This document shows positions 1 to 5,952 of a stretch of DNA of 8,178 nt, piece after piece. How positions within the stretch are numbered: position 1 is the stretch's first letter; each line of letters starts with the position of its first letter. Source of the DNA: Pseudomonadota bacterium. GTDB lineage: Bacteria; Pseudomonadota; Alphaproteobacteria; Rhizobiales; Beijerinckiaceae. The notes under the pieces are model-generated. The model worked only from the letters and a program-made list of their open reading frames with translations. It ran no database searches and had not been told where the DNA came from. Location: positions 1 through 8,178 of the forward strand of contig JAGTAM010000457.1 in assembly GCA_023422485.1 (NCBI GenBank). The letters are read 5' to 3'. A program made the translations under genes and the position numbers.

Positions 1-127
1 GCAGGATTTTCGCGACCGCCTGACCGCGCACAAGCTCCATATCCGCGAGCACGGGGAGGACATGCCCGAGATCCAGGGCTGGAAGTGGCCCTACGAGACC
101 CACCGGGAGAGCGAGGCACCGCACTGA
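1..127 (+). CDS. xfp: Phosphoketolase, C-terminal fragment (gene runs off the left edge)
   Basis: The first complete codon begins at base 2; 41 codons precede a TGA at 125-127. The visible peptide contains IREHGEDMPEI followed by a W-x-W pair. This matches the conserved extreme C-terminus of xylulose-5-phosphate/fructose-6-phosphate phosphoketolases, enzymes of about 800 residues. These are cytoplasmic, thiamine-diphosphate-dependent enzymes that cleave the sugar phosphate with inorganic phosphate to acetyl phosphate and an aldose phosphate. The thiamine-binding and catalytic parts lie outside the window, so substrate preference (xylulose only or dual) cannot be judged. A 6-bp GC stem (138-143 with 162-167) follows the stop without a T-run and is at best a weak terminator. 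The identification rests on a short tail only. Confidence 0.82.
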   Translation, partial: QDFRDRLTAHKLHIREHGEDMPEIQGWKWPYETHRESEAPH

Positions 128-256
128 TCGGAACCAAGGCCGCCGAGACACGGGCGGGCTTGCGGCCGAGCGCGATCCGGCGTCAATCCGGCTGCCGAAA
201 CCGGGATGGCCGCCGAGTCCCATCCCGGCGCATGGGTGGAGAGGGTGCGCAGCCGC

Positions 257-1387
257 ATGGACACGCAACAGGCCGGCCGGGTGCTCATCGCGGGCGGCGG
301 CATCGCCGGGCTTGCCGTCAGACGGGCCCTGCATCAGCGGGGCATCCCCTCGCTCACGCTGGAGCGGCGCGGCGTACAGACGGAGGCGGGGCTCGCGATC
401 AACCTGCCCGGCAACGCGGTGCGCGCGCTGAGCCGGCTCGGCCTGCTCGACGGGCTGCGCGAGACCGGCTCGCCGGTGCGCCGCCGCGAGTACCGCACCG
501 CGCGCGGGCGTCTCCTCTTCGCGGTTGACGAGGAAGCCTTCTGGGGCAGCGAGACCGTTTCACATTGCCTGCGCCGCGCAGACCTGCTGCGCCTCCTGCA
601 GCGCGGCATGCCGGACGACGATATTCGGCAGGGAGCCGGGATCGCCGGCATTCAGCTGGACCCGCAGGCGGCTCGGGTCGAGCGGGAGGACGGCACGATC
701 GAATCCGGCGCCCTGCTGGTCGGTGCGGACGGCGTGCACTCGACGGTTCGCCGCGACCTGTTCGGCGATCGGGCGCTCGGCGCCGCGATGCTGGCCAGCC
801 AGAGCTGGCGCTTCATGACGGCCAATCCCGGCATCAAAGCCTGGACTCTCTGGGCCGGAGCCGGAGCCCTCTTCCTGTTGATCCCGGTCGATCGCGACGA
901 GGCTTATGGCTGGGTTTCGGCAACCACAGAGCGAGGCGACAGCACCGGCCCGGCAGACATCCGCGGCGCCTTCGCCACCTTCCCCCGCCTCGTGCGCGAC
1001 ACGCTCGATGCGGCTCTCTCGCGACCGGACGCGATCTACCACTCGCCGCTGGAAGAGGTTCGCATCGCGGCCTGGGCACGCGACCGTGTCGTCCTGCTCG
1101 GGGACGCAGCCCACGCGACGGCGCCGGTCTGGGCCCAGGGCGCGGCGCTCGCGCTGGAGGACGCGCTGGTGTTGGCCCGCCTGCTGGCGGAGCGAAGCGA
1201 CTGGACCGGCGTCGGAGCGGAGTACGAGCGCCTGCGCCGTCCCCGCGTCGAGCATGTCCAGCGGATGACGGATCGCCTGTCGCGCACGGCGCGCTGGCCG
1301 GACTGGGCGAGAAACCTGCTGCTTCCGGTCGTCGGCCCGCGCAGCTACCGCGCCACCTACGATCCGCTTCGCACGTCGGTCATCTGA
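257..1387 (+). CDS. FAD-dependent monooxygenase (PHBH-fold flavoprotein)
   Basis: A soluble flavoprotein hydroxylase of 376 residues. Such enzymes use NAD(P)H and O2 to hydroxylate a small, usually aromatic or heterocyclic substrate; the substrate here cannot be named. All three group A hallmarks are visible: the N-terminal dinucleotide-binding motif GGGIAG (residues 13-18) with an acidic residue ending strand 2 (E36); the DG motif GADGVHS (156-162); and the GD motif LLGDAAHA (281-287) followed by the gapless PVWAQGAALALEDA helix. There is no signal peptide or membrane anchor. An in-frame ATG at 206 would add 17 residues ahead of the Rossmann strand. I prefer 257 because GGAGAGGG lies about 11 nt upstream and family members start shortly before VLIAGGG. 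The gene stands alone between the phosphoketolase end and a convergent tRNA, so context gives no pathway. Confidence 0.9.
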   Translation: MDTQQAGRVLIAGGGIAGLAVRRALHQRGIPSLTLERRGVQTEAGLAINLPGNAVRALSRLGLLDGLRETGSPVRRREYRTARGRLLFAVDEEAFWGSETVSHCLRRADLLRLLQRGMPDDDIRQGAGIAGIQLDPQAARVEREDGTIESGALLVGADGVHSTVRRDLFGDRALGAAMLASQSWRFMTANPGIKAWTLWAGAGALFLLIPVDRDEAYGWVSATTERGDSTGPADIRGAFATFPRLVRDTLDAALSRPDAIYHSPLEEVRIAAWARDRVVLLGDAAHATAPVWAQGAALALEDALVLARLLAERSDWTGVGAEYERLRRPRVEHVQRMTDRLSRTARWPDWARNLLLPVVGPRSYRATYDPLRTSVI

Positions 1388-1390
1388 TGC

Positions 1391-1414
1391 CGAAGATCGC
1401 GCTTCGCTCGAAGC
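1391..1414. terminator. Small hairpin between convergent monooxygenase and tRNA-Gly
   Basis: GCTTC (1401-1405) and GAAGC (1410-1414) form a compact stem. CGAAG (1391-1395) can alternatively pair with CTTCG (1402-1406). It sits directly after the monooxygenase stop and about 40 nt past the tRNA 3' end, where either transcript could end. No T-run follows on either strand, so an intrinsic terminator is uncertain. Confidence 0.3.
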
Positions 1415-1456
1415 CGCCCTCTCAGGCCTGCCCGTGATACCGAACGATGGGGGGAG

Positions 1457-1530
1457 TGGAGCGGGTGAAGGGAATCGAACCCTCGTATTCAGCTTGGAAG
1501 GCTGCTGCTCTACCATTGAGCTACACCCGC
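1457..1530 (-). tRNA. trnG: tRNA-Gly (anticodon TCC)
   Basis: Read on the - strand this is a 74-nt tRNA with encoded CCA. The acceptor stem GCGGGTG pairs perfectly with CACCCGC, followed by the discriminator T and CCA at 1457-1459. The D arm is GCTC/GAGC. The anticodon loop CTTCCAA gives anticodon TCC, reading GGA and GGG glycine codons. The T arm has the invariant GGTTCGATTCC. The anticodon stem has a G-A opposition at its outermost pair (27-43); the remaining four pairs are normal. No second copy of the 3' end is visible in the window, so there is no sign that this tRNA served as an integration site here. Confidence 0.97.
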
Positions 1531-1617
1531 AGACCGAGACTCACGCTGAAGAACCGGTTGCCCGGGTTCCTTCCGCACGGGGCGGCGTGAAGAGCGGCGT
1601 TGCAGCGCGGCGATAGC

Positions 1618-1726
1618 ACGGCTGGGCCTGTTTGAGAAGCGCGAACCGGGCTCTCGCCCTCATGGGGAAGCTGTGCCAGGGAGAGCGGATCACCGGGGCG
1701 AGCCCACCCGGTTCTGGCCCGTTCGT
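1618..1726. other. Multi-helix inverted repeat ahead of the ABC ATPase gene (candidate structured leader or small RNA)
   Basis: Three nested, collinear helices can form: GGGCC (1624-1628) with GGCCC (1716-1720); GAACCGGG (1643-1650) with CCCGGTTC (1707-1714); and CTCGCCC (1653-1659) with GGGCGAG (1696-1702). ACG/CGT (1618-1620 with 1724-1726) may extend the base. The apical loop is 36 nt (1660-1695). The element ends 11 nt before the ATPase TTG start, so on the + strand it would be a leader structure. On the - strand it would lie upstream of tRNA-Gly. I see no TPP, cobalamin, SAM or guanidine riboswitch core, nor SRP RNA or 6S signatures. Pairing is seen in the sequence; function is inference. 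Confidence 0.35.
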
Positions 1727-1737
1727 CGGATCCACAG

Positions 1738-2841
1738 TTGTTTCATCGCCGCAAGCCCGTCCCTCCCCCGGTCGACATTCGTGACGACGCGTCGAGTGCT
1801 TCCGCGCGCCTCGAGATCCGCGGCGTGAGCCGGCGCTACGGGCGGACGCTGGCGCTCGACGAGGTGTCGCTGTCGCTGTCGCCGGGCGAGATCCTGGCCG
1901 TTCTAGGCGATTCCGGCTGCGGGAAAAGCACCCTGCTGCGGCTGGTCGCCGGGCTCGATGCCCCGGATACCGGCGAGATCCGAATCGATGGCCGGCCCGT
2001 CGCCGGTCGCGGCGGCGAGGAACCGCCGGAGACCCGCGGCGTCGGCCTGATGTTTCAGGACTACGCGCTGTTTCCGCATCTCACCGTGCTGGCCAATGTC
2101 CGGTTCGGGCTGCGTCATCTGCCGAGCAAGCAGGCACGGGAGGTGGCGCGGGAGCGCCTCGCCGAGGTCGGGCTGGCGGGTCGCGAGGCGAGCTACCCGG
2201 CGACGCTGTCCGGCGGTGAGGCGCAGCGGGTGGCATTGGCCCGCGCGCTCGCACCGCGCCCCCGGCTGCTGCTGCTCGACGAGCCGTTCTCGAATCTCGA
2301 CGCCGGCACCCGCGAGCGGGTTCGCGCCGACACCCTCACCGTCCTGCGCCAGGACGGCATCGGCGCCATCCTCGTCACGCACGACGCCGCCGAGGCCGTG
2401 GAGTTCGCCGACCGCATCGCCCTGATGCGGAAGGGTCGACTGGTCCAGTGCGACACCGCCGAAGCTCTCTATCGCGCGCCCGTATGCCCCTTCGCCGCGC
2501 GGGCGCTCGGCGACGTCGTGATGGTCGCCGGCCTCGTTTCCGGCGGCCGCCTGACGACGCCGCTGGGAAGCGTCGCCCTGCCCTCCCCCGCGCCCGAAGG
2601 CGCCGTACAGGCCTGCCTTCGGCCGGAGGCGATCCGCATCGTGCCGCGCGGCGAAGGCGTGCCGGGCCGGGTTCTGCGCCGCAGCTTCGCCGGGGCGAGC
2701 ACCCGCATCGACGTCGAAGTCTCGGGTCTCGACGCGCCCCTTCGCCTTACAGCGGGGCCGGACGAGATCGCGAATGACAGCGTCGAACTGGGCCTCGTGG
2801 AAGGAAGGGTCTTGGTCTTCCCCGGATCCGAACGCGACTGA
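1738..2841 (+). CDS. ABC transporter ATP-binding protein, ferric-iron (Fbp/Fut) type
   Basis: Cytoplasmic ATPase subunit that powers the importer encoded downstream; 367 residues, the usual length for the MalK/FbpC class. Motifs in order: Walker A GDSGCGKST (57-65), Q-loop Q107 in MFQDYALFPHLT, signature LSGGEAQ (157-163), Walker B LLLLDEP with D181/E182, and H-loop H215 in VTHD. A C-terminal region from about residue 250 contains CLRPEAIRI, typical of the TOBE regulatory domain. The start is a TTG. The frame is open back to a TGA at 1633-1635 but holds no ATG or GTG upstream. The next candidate (GTG, residue 30) would delete the first beta strand. No clear Shine-Dalgarno precedes the TTG. 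A complex inverted repeat ends just upstream. Substrate specificity comes from the neighbouring binding protein, so iron is inferred rather than read from this subunit. Confidence 0.9.
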   Translation: MFHRRKPVPPPVDIRDDASSASARLEIRGVSRRYGRTLALDEVSLSLSPGEILAVLGDSGCGKSTLLRLVAGLDAPDTGEIRIDGRPVAGRGGEEPPETRGVGLMFQDYALFPHLTVLANVRFGLRHLPSKQAREVARERLAEVGLAGREASYPATLSGGEAQRVALARALAPRPRLLLLDEPFSNLDAGTRERVRADTLTVLRQDGIGAILVTHDAAEAVEFADRIALMRKGRLVQCDTAEALYRAPVCPFAARALGDVVMVAGLVSGGRLTTPLGSVALPSPAPEGAVQACLRPEAIRIVPRGEGVPGRVLRRSFAGASTRIDVEVSGLDAPLRLTAGPDEIANDSVELGLVEGRVLVFPGSERD

Positions 2842-2879
2842 GCCTCATATTTTATCTAGAATAACTATAAATCATCAGA

Positions 2880-2907
2880 CTTGTCGGCCCACTTGACGGC
2901 CTATAAC
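2880..2907 (+). promoter_or_regulatory. Sigma70-type promoter before the binding-protein gene
   Basis: CTTGTC (2880-2885) and TATAAC (2902-2907) are separated by 16 nt, close to the alphaproteobacterial CTTGAC/CTATAT pattern. Transcription would start near 2913-2915, about 30 nt before the ATG at 2943. The preceding tract (2845-2876) is strikingly AT-rich for this genome and contains TCTAGAATAACTATAAA, which only partly resembles an Irr/ICE-type iron box. A separate promoter here would let the binding protein and permease be expressed independently of the ATPase. Confidence 0.5.
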
Positions 2908-2913
2908 ACCCGA

Positions 2914-2932
2914 CGAGCATCGACGATGCTCG
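2914..2932. promoter_or_regulatory. Perfect 19-bp dyad at the predicted start site of the binding-protein gene (operator candidate)
   Basis: CGAGCATCG and CGATGCTCG are perfect 9-bp inverted arms around a single A at 2923. The dyad begins where transcription from the adjacent promoter is predicted to start, a classic repressor position. Its right end touches the GGGGGAA Shine-Dalgarno (2932-2938). As RNA it could also form an 8-bp stem with a GAC loop and limit ribosome access. It matches no Fur or RirA consensus I recognise. Confidence 0.45.
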
Positions 2933-2942
2933 GGGGAATTGA

Positions 2943-3968
2943 ATGTTGCGGCTGCGGAAGTTCGGTTGTTTCGTGGGTTTCAGCCTCGCCCTTGCTCTGG
3001 CTGGCCAAGCACAGAGCGCGGAGGTGAATCTCTACACCACCCGCGAGCCGGGCCTGATCCGTCCCCTCCTCGACGCCTACACCGCCAAGAGCGGCGTGAC
3101 GGTGAACACCGTGTTCGTCGAGAAGGGCTTGGCCGAGCGTGTCGCCGCGGAAGGCGCCCGCAGCAGCGCCGACGTGGTCATGACGGTCGATATCGGCAAC
3201 CTGATCGAGTTGGTCGACCGCGACCTCGCGCAGCCGGTCCGGTCCTCCGTTCTGGAGGCGGCCGTTCCCGCGCCCCTGCGTGACGGGGATGGGCGCTGGT
3301 TCGCCCTCTCCATGCGCGCCCGCGTGCTCTATGCCGACAAGGCGCTCGCCGACCTGAACGCGGCGACCTACGAATCGCTCGCCGACCCGAAATGGAAGGG
3401 CAAGATCTGCCTCCGGTCGGGACAGCACCCCTACAACACTGCGCTGATCTCGGCCTTCCTCGTCCGCCACGGCGCGGAGAAGACGGAAACCTGGCTGCGC
3501 GGTGTCAAGGCCAACCTCGCCCGCAAGGCGGCCGGCGGCGACCGGGACGTGGCGCGCGACATCGCCGCCGACCTCTGCGAGATCGGGCTCGCCAACTCCT
3601 ACTATGTCGGGCTGATGCGCTCGGGCCGCGGCGGACCGGATCAGAAGAAATGGGGTGAGGCCATCAAGGTCGTGCTGCCGACCTTCGAGGGTGGTGGCAC
3701 CCACGTGAACGTGTCGGGCGCCATCGTCGCCAAGAACGCGCCAAATCGCGAAGAGGCGGTCAAGCTCCTCGAATACCTCGTCTCCGACGAGGCGCAGGCG
3801 CTCTACGCCAAGGCTGATTTCGAATACCCGGTCAAGGCCGGCGTCGCGGCCGATCCGATGCTGCAGGCCCTCGGCCCGCTGACCTTCGACACGACGCCGC
3901 TCGTCGAGATCGCCCGCAACCGCAAGGCGGCGAGCCTGCTGGCGGACAAGGTCGGCTTCGACAACTGA
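2943..3968 (+). CDS. Ferric-iron ABC transporter periplasmic substrate-binding protein (FbpA/FutA family)
   Basis: Periplasmic binding protein of 341 residues that captures Fe(III) and delivers it to the permease encoded downstream. The N-terminus is a clear Sec signal (basic MLRLRK, hydrophobic core, AQSA|EV cleavage near residue 26). No lipobox is present, so the mature protein should be soluble. The mature part opens with VNLYTTREPGLI, typical of this family. The family's anion-side RARV motif is at 125-128. Tyrosines in the usual iron-ligand places are Y164 (HPYN) and the pair Y220-Y221 (NSYYVGLM). The family motifs YESLADPKWKG and GAIVAKNAPN are also present. The start is set by GGGGGAA six nt before the ATG and by the complete signal peptide. 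It lies 101 nt after the ATPase gene with its own promoter and dyad. Iron is the likely ligand from family features, but related proteins bind other substrates. Confidence 0.9.
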   Translation: MLRLRKFGCFVGFSLALALAGQAQSAEVNLYTTREPGLIRPLLDAYTAKSGVTVNTVFVEKGLAERVAAEGARSSADVVMTVDIGNLIELVDRDLAQPVRSSVLEAAVPAPLRDGDGRWFALSMRARVLYADKALADLNAATYESLADPKWKGKICLRSGQHPYNTALISAFLVRHGAEKTETWLRGVKANLARKAAGGDRDVARDIAADLCEIGLANSYYVGLMRSGRGGPDQKKWGEAIKVVLPTFEGGGTHVNVSGAIVAKNAPNREEAVKLLEYLVSDEAQALYAKADFEYPVKAGVAADPMLQALGPLTFDTTPLVEIARNRKAASLLADKVGFDN

Positions 3969-3987
3969 CCGCTCTGAACAGATCACC

Positions 3988-4024
3988 GGTCCGTTCCCGA
4001 GGCGGCCGGCCGAAGGAACGGACC
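3988..4024 (+). other. Intercistronic stem-loop between binding protein and permease
   Basis: GGTCCGTTCC (3988-3997) and GGAACGGACC (4015-4024) are perfect 10-bp arms around a 17-nt loop. The stem lies in the 68-nt gap between the two genes and has no following T-run. In many ABC import operons a stem here stabilises the upstream message or lets only part of transcription through, giving more binding protein than permease. It ends 12 nt before the permease ATG and includes the AAGGAA that is its only Shine-Dalgarno candidate, so it may also affect translation. Confidence 0.55.
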
Positions 4025-4036
4025 CAAGTCGCATCC

Positions 4037-5689
4037 ATGAAACCCGCACGTGGCCTCCTTCATGCGGCGGCGGCGCTGCTGACCATCATCCTCCTGGCGC
4101 CGGTCGCCTCGCTCGCCGTCGCGGCGGCCGAGGGGACCGGCGAGCTTTGGCCGCATCTGGCGGCCTACGTCCTGCCGCAGGCGATCCGCGACACCGGCCT
4201 GCTGCTCGCCGGCGTCGGACTCCTGGTGATCGGGCTCGGCACCGGAACGGCGTGGCTCGTCTCGGCCTTCGCCTTTCCGGGCCGCCGCCTCCTCGATGCG
4301 GCCCTGCTGCTGCCACTCGCCGTGCCCACCTACGTGGTCGCCTACGCCTATCTCGACCTGATGCACCCGCTCGGGCCGGTGCAGAGCGGCCTGCGGGCGC
4401 TCCTCGGCCTGTCGAGCCCGCGCGACCTCCGCTTCCCCGATCTGCGCTCGCTGCCGGGCTGCATCCTGCTCCTCGGCCTCGTGCTCTACCCCTACGTCTA
4501 CCTGCCGACGCGGGCGCTGTTCCTGATGCGAGCGGGGACGCTGCTGGAGGCCTCCCGGATGCTCGGCGCCGGGCCGGCGCGAACCTTCTTCCGGGTCGCG
4601 CTGCCCCTGGCTCGCCCGGCCATCGCTCTCGGCACCGGCCTCGCGCTGATGGAGGCGCTCAACGATGTCGGCGCGGCCGAGTTCCTGGGGGTTCGCACCC
4701 TGACGGTGCAGGTCTACGCGACGTGGGTAAACCGCTCGGACCTGCCCGGCGCCGCGCAGATCGCTCTGGTGATGCTGGTCGGCGTCGTCGGTCTCGTTGC
4801 GCTGGAACGGCTGGCGCGCGGCGGCCGGGGCTACGCCGGCACGGGCCATCGCGACCGGACGACCGCGCGCCGGACGCTCTCCGGCTGGCGAGCGGCTCTC
4901 GCCTTCACCCTCGGCATCACCCCCGTTCTCCTCGGCTTCGGCCTGCCGGCGGGCTATCTCGCCTGCTCCGCCTGGCAGCGGGTGAGGGCAACGGGGCTCC
5001 CGGAGACGCTGGCCGCGCAGGCCTTCAACACCGTGCTCTATGCCGGCGCCGCGGCCCTGGTGACGGTCGCGGTGGGGCTGCTGGTCGCCGCCTCCCCGCA
5101 ACTGCTGGGGCGGCGAAGCGGAATGGCGCTGATCCGGGCAGCCGGCCTCGGCTACGCGATGCCCGGTACGGTGCTGGCGGTGGGGCTTCTCGCACCGCTC
5201 GCCCTGCTCGACACGGGGCTGAGCAATCTTGCCGACACCGGACTCGGCTGGGTTCCGGCCGTCGGCCTCGGCACGGGCGCGGCGCTCGTCATCGCCTACA
5301 CGCTGCGCTTCCTCACCATCTCGGTCGGCGCGACGGAAGCGGGTCTCGCCCGCATCCCCTCGACCCTTCCCGACGCGGCGCGGATGCTGGGGCGCGGGCG
5401 TTTCGGCACCTTGCTCGCGGTGCAACTGCCGCTGGCATGGCCCGCCGTCCTGAGCGGGGCGCTGCTCGCCTTCGTGGATATGGCGAAGGAGCTGCCGGTG
5501 ACGTTGCTTCTGCGCCCGCTCAATGTCGAGACCCTGAGCACGCACCTCTATGGCGAGGCCGCCCGCGGCACCTATGAGGACGGTGCCGCGAGCGCGCTGC
5601 TGATCGTCATGACGGGACTGGTCCCCGTCGCGTTGCTGCTGCGCCTCGACCGGGATGCCGGGCTGCGGCAGCGCCGATCGGAGGCCTGA
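4037..5689 (+). CDS. Ferric-iron type ABC transporter permease, fused two-domain (FbpB/FutB-like)
   Basis: Inner-membrane permease of 550 residues, the usual length for the fused FbpB class, in which one chain carries both transmembrane halves. Hydrophobic segments recur throughout, starting at about residues 8-31 and 50-72. Two EAA loops that dock the ATPase are visible: EASRMLGAG...VALPLARPA (171-195) and DAARMLGRG...VQLPLAWPA (446-470). The second has Asp in place of the usual Glu. Each lies in a separate binding-protein-dependent transport domain (about 50-255 and 325-540), joined by a basic linker near residues 265-285. Translation starts at ATG 4037; the nearest Shine-Dalgarno-like sequence (AAGGAA) is about 18 nt upstream, inside the right arm of the preceding hairpin, so initiation may be weak. 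With the upstream ATPase and binding protein it completes one importer. Confidence 0.92.
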   Translation: MKPARGLLHAAAALLTIILLAPVASLAVAAAEGTGELWPHLAAYVLPQAIRDTGLLLAGVGLLVIGLGTGTAWLVSAFAFPGRRLLDAALLLPLAVPTYVVAYAYLDLMHPLGPVQSGLRALLGLSSPRDLRFPDLRSLPGCILLLGLVLYPYVYLPTRALFLMRAGTLLEASRMLGAGPARTFFRVALPLARPAIALGTGLALMEALNDVGAAEFLGVRTLTVQVYATWVNRSDLPGAAQIALVMLVGVVGLVALERLARGGRGYAGTGHRDRTTARRTLSGWRAALAFTLGITPVLLGFGLPAGYLACSAWQRVRATGLPETLAAQAFNTVLYAGAAALVTVAVGLLVAASPQLLGRRSGMALIRAAGLGYAMPGTVLAVGLLAPLALLDTGLSNLADTGLGWVPAVGLGTGAALVIAYTLRFLTISVGATEAGLARIPSTLPDAARMLGRGRFGTLLAVQLPLAWPAVLSGALLAFVDMAKELPVTLLLRPLNVETLSTHLYGEAARGTYEDGAASALLIVMTGLVPVALLLRLDRDAGLRQRRSEA

Positions 5690-5751
5690 AGCAGTTTCCG
5701 TCTGCTTCGAGCGGGAAGCGTCTCGTTCAGCCCGCGCGGCGCTTGAAGCAG
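5688..5751 (+). terminator. Overlapping alternative hairpins at the permease stop codon
   Basis: GAAGCAG (5688-5694, overlapping the TGA) pairs with CTGCTTC (5702-5708) around a 7-nt loop. The same CTGCTTCGAGC (5702-5712) can instead pair over 11 positions, with one G-U, with GCTTGAAGCAG (5741-5751). The two structures exclude each other. No T-run follows either one, so a classic intrinsic terminator is not proven. The element may act in 3'-end formation or be a dispersed palindromic repeat. Confidence 0.4.
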
Positions 5752-5850
5752 GCCCCGTTGCGCTGGTGCGACGGGATCCCGCCGAGGCCCCAATCCGCTG
5801 TTCCGAAGAGAGTGCCCGAAGCGATCAGACGGATCGGGTGTGCCCCGTCC

Positions 5851-5952
5851 TTACATGCCGCCGAGCAGGACGTTCATCGATCCGACGACGGTCATCACGA
5901 GGCCACAGGCGAACACGGCAATCATGGCGTAGGACACGGGCTTAAGCTGCAT
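5851..5952 (-). CDS. Small hydrophobic membrane protein, 33 residues, function unknown
   Basis: A short - strand frame from ATG (complement of 5950-5952) to TAA (complement of 5851-5853). The peptide begins MQLKPVSYAMIAVFACG and ends NVLLGGM. After a short K-containing N-terminus, residues 8-30 are almost entirely apolar and rich in A, V, M, G and L. This is one predicted transmembrane helix with a Gly/Met-rich end and a single Cys (C16). AAGGAG (complement of 5963-5968) lies 10 nt before the start, a stronger ribosome site than most genes here have. The codons are mostly GC-ending, unlike the AT-richer DNA upstream. It resembles in kind the small single-helix subunits that attach to respiratory or transport complexes, but I recognise no specific family. 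It faces the permease gene tail-to-tail. Confidence 0.55.
   Translation of the reverse strand: MQLKPVSYAMIAVFACGLVMTVVGSMNVLLGGM

Noticed and set aside
560..1516. 318-codon antisense frame overlapping the monooxygenase and the tRNA
   Set aside because: It runs through the tRNA-Gly gene and its translation lacks any motif. It is a shadow of GC-rich coding sequence.
1457..1530. Possible integration (att) site at tRNA-Gly
   Set aside because: No partial duplicate of the tRNA 3' end and no integrase or other mobile gene is visible in the window.
1434..1616. 60-codon frame across tRNA-Gly
   Set aside because: Most of it is the tRNA complement; this is a coincidental open frame.
1600..1645. Promoter for tRNA-Gly on the - strand
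   Set aside because: A TGCTAT-like -10 is present near 1613-1618, but no acceptable -35 lies at the right distance, so I do not call it.
1618..1726. TPP, cobalamin or guanidine riboswitch, SRP RNA or 6S RNA
   Set aside because: The conserved cores of these RNAs (for example CTGAGA of TPP, the GCCACTG box of cobalamin, GGAAGGAAGCAG of SRP RNA) are absent, so it is reported only as an unclassified structure.
2901..4049. 382-codon open frame antisense to the binding-protein gene
   Set aside because: No domain is recognisable and it starts inside the permease gene. The + strand protein has a signal peptide and conserved family motifs.
3983..5545. 520-codon open frame antisense to the permease
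   Set aside because: Its translation is Arg/Gln/Glu/His-rich low-complexity sequence, the mirror of GC-biased third positions in the permease. The + strand frame has transmembrane helices and two EAA motifs.
4147..5577. 476-codon frame on the same strand as the permease in another reading frame
   Set aside because: The translation is Arg/Ala/Gly/Pro-rich with no hydrophobic segments, typical of an out-of-frame read.
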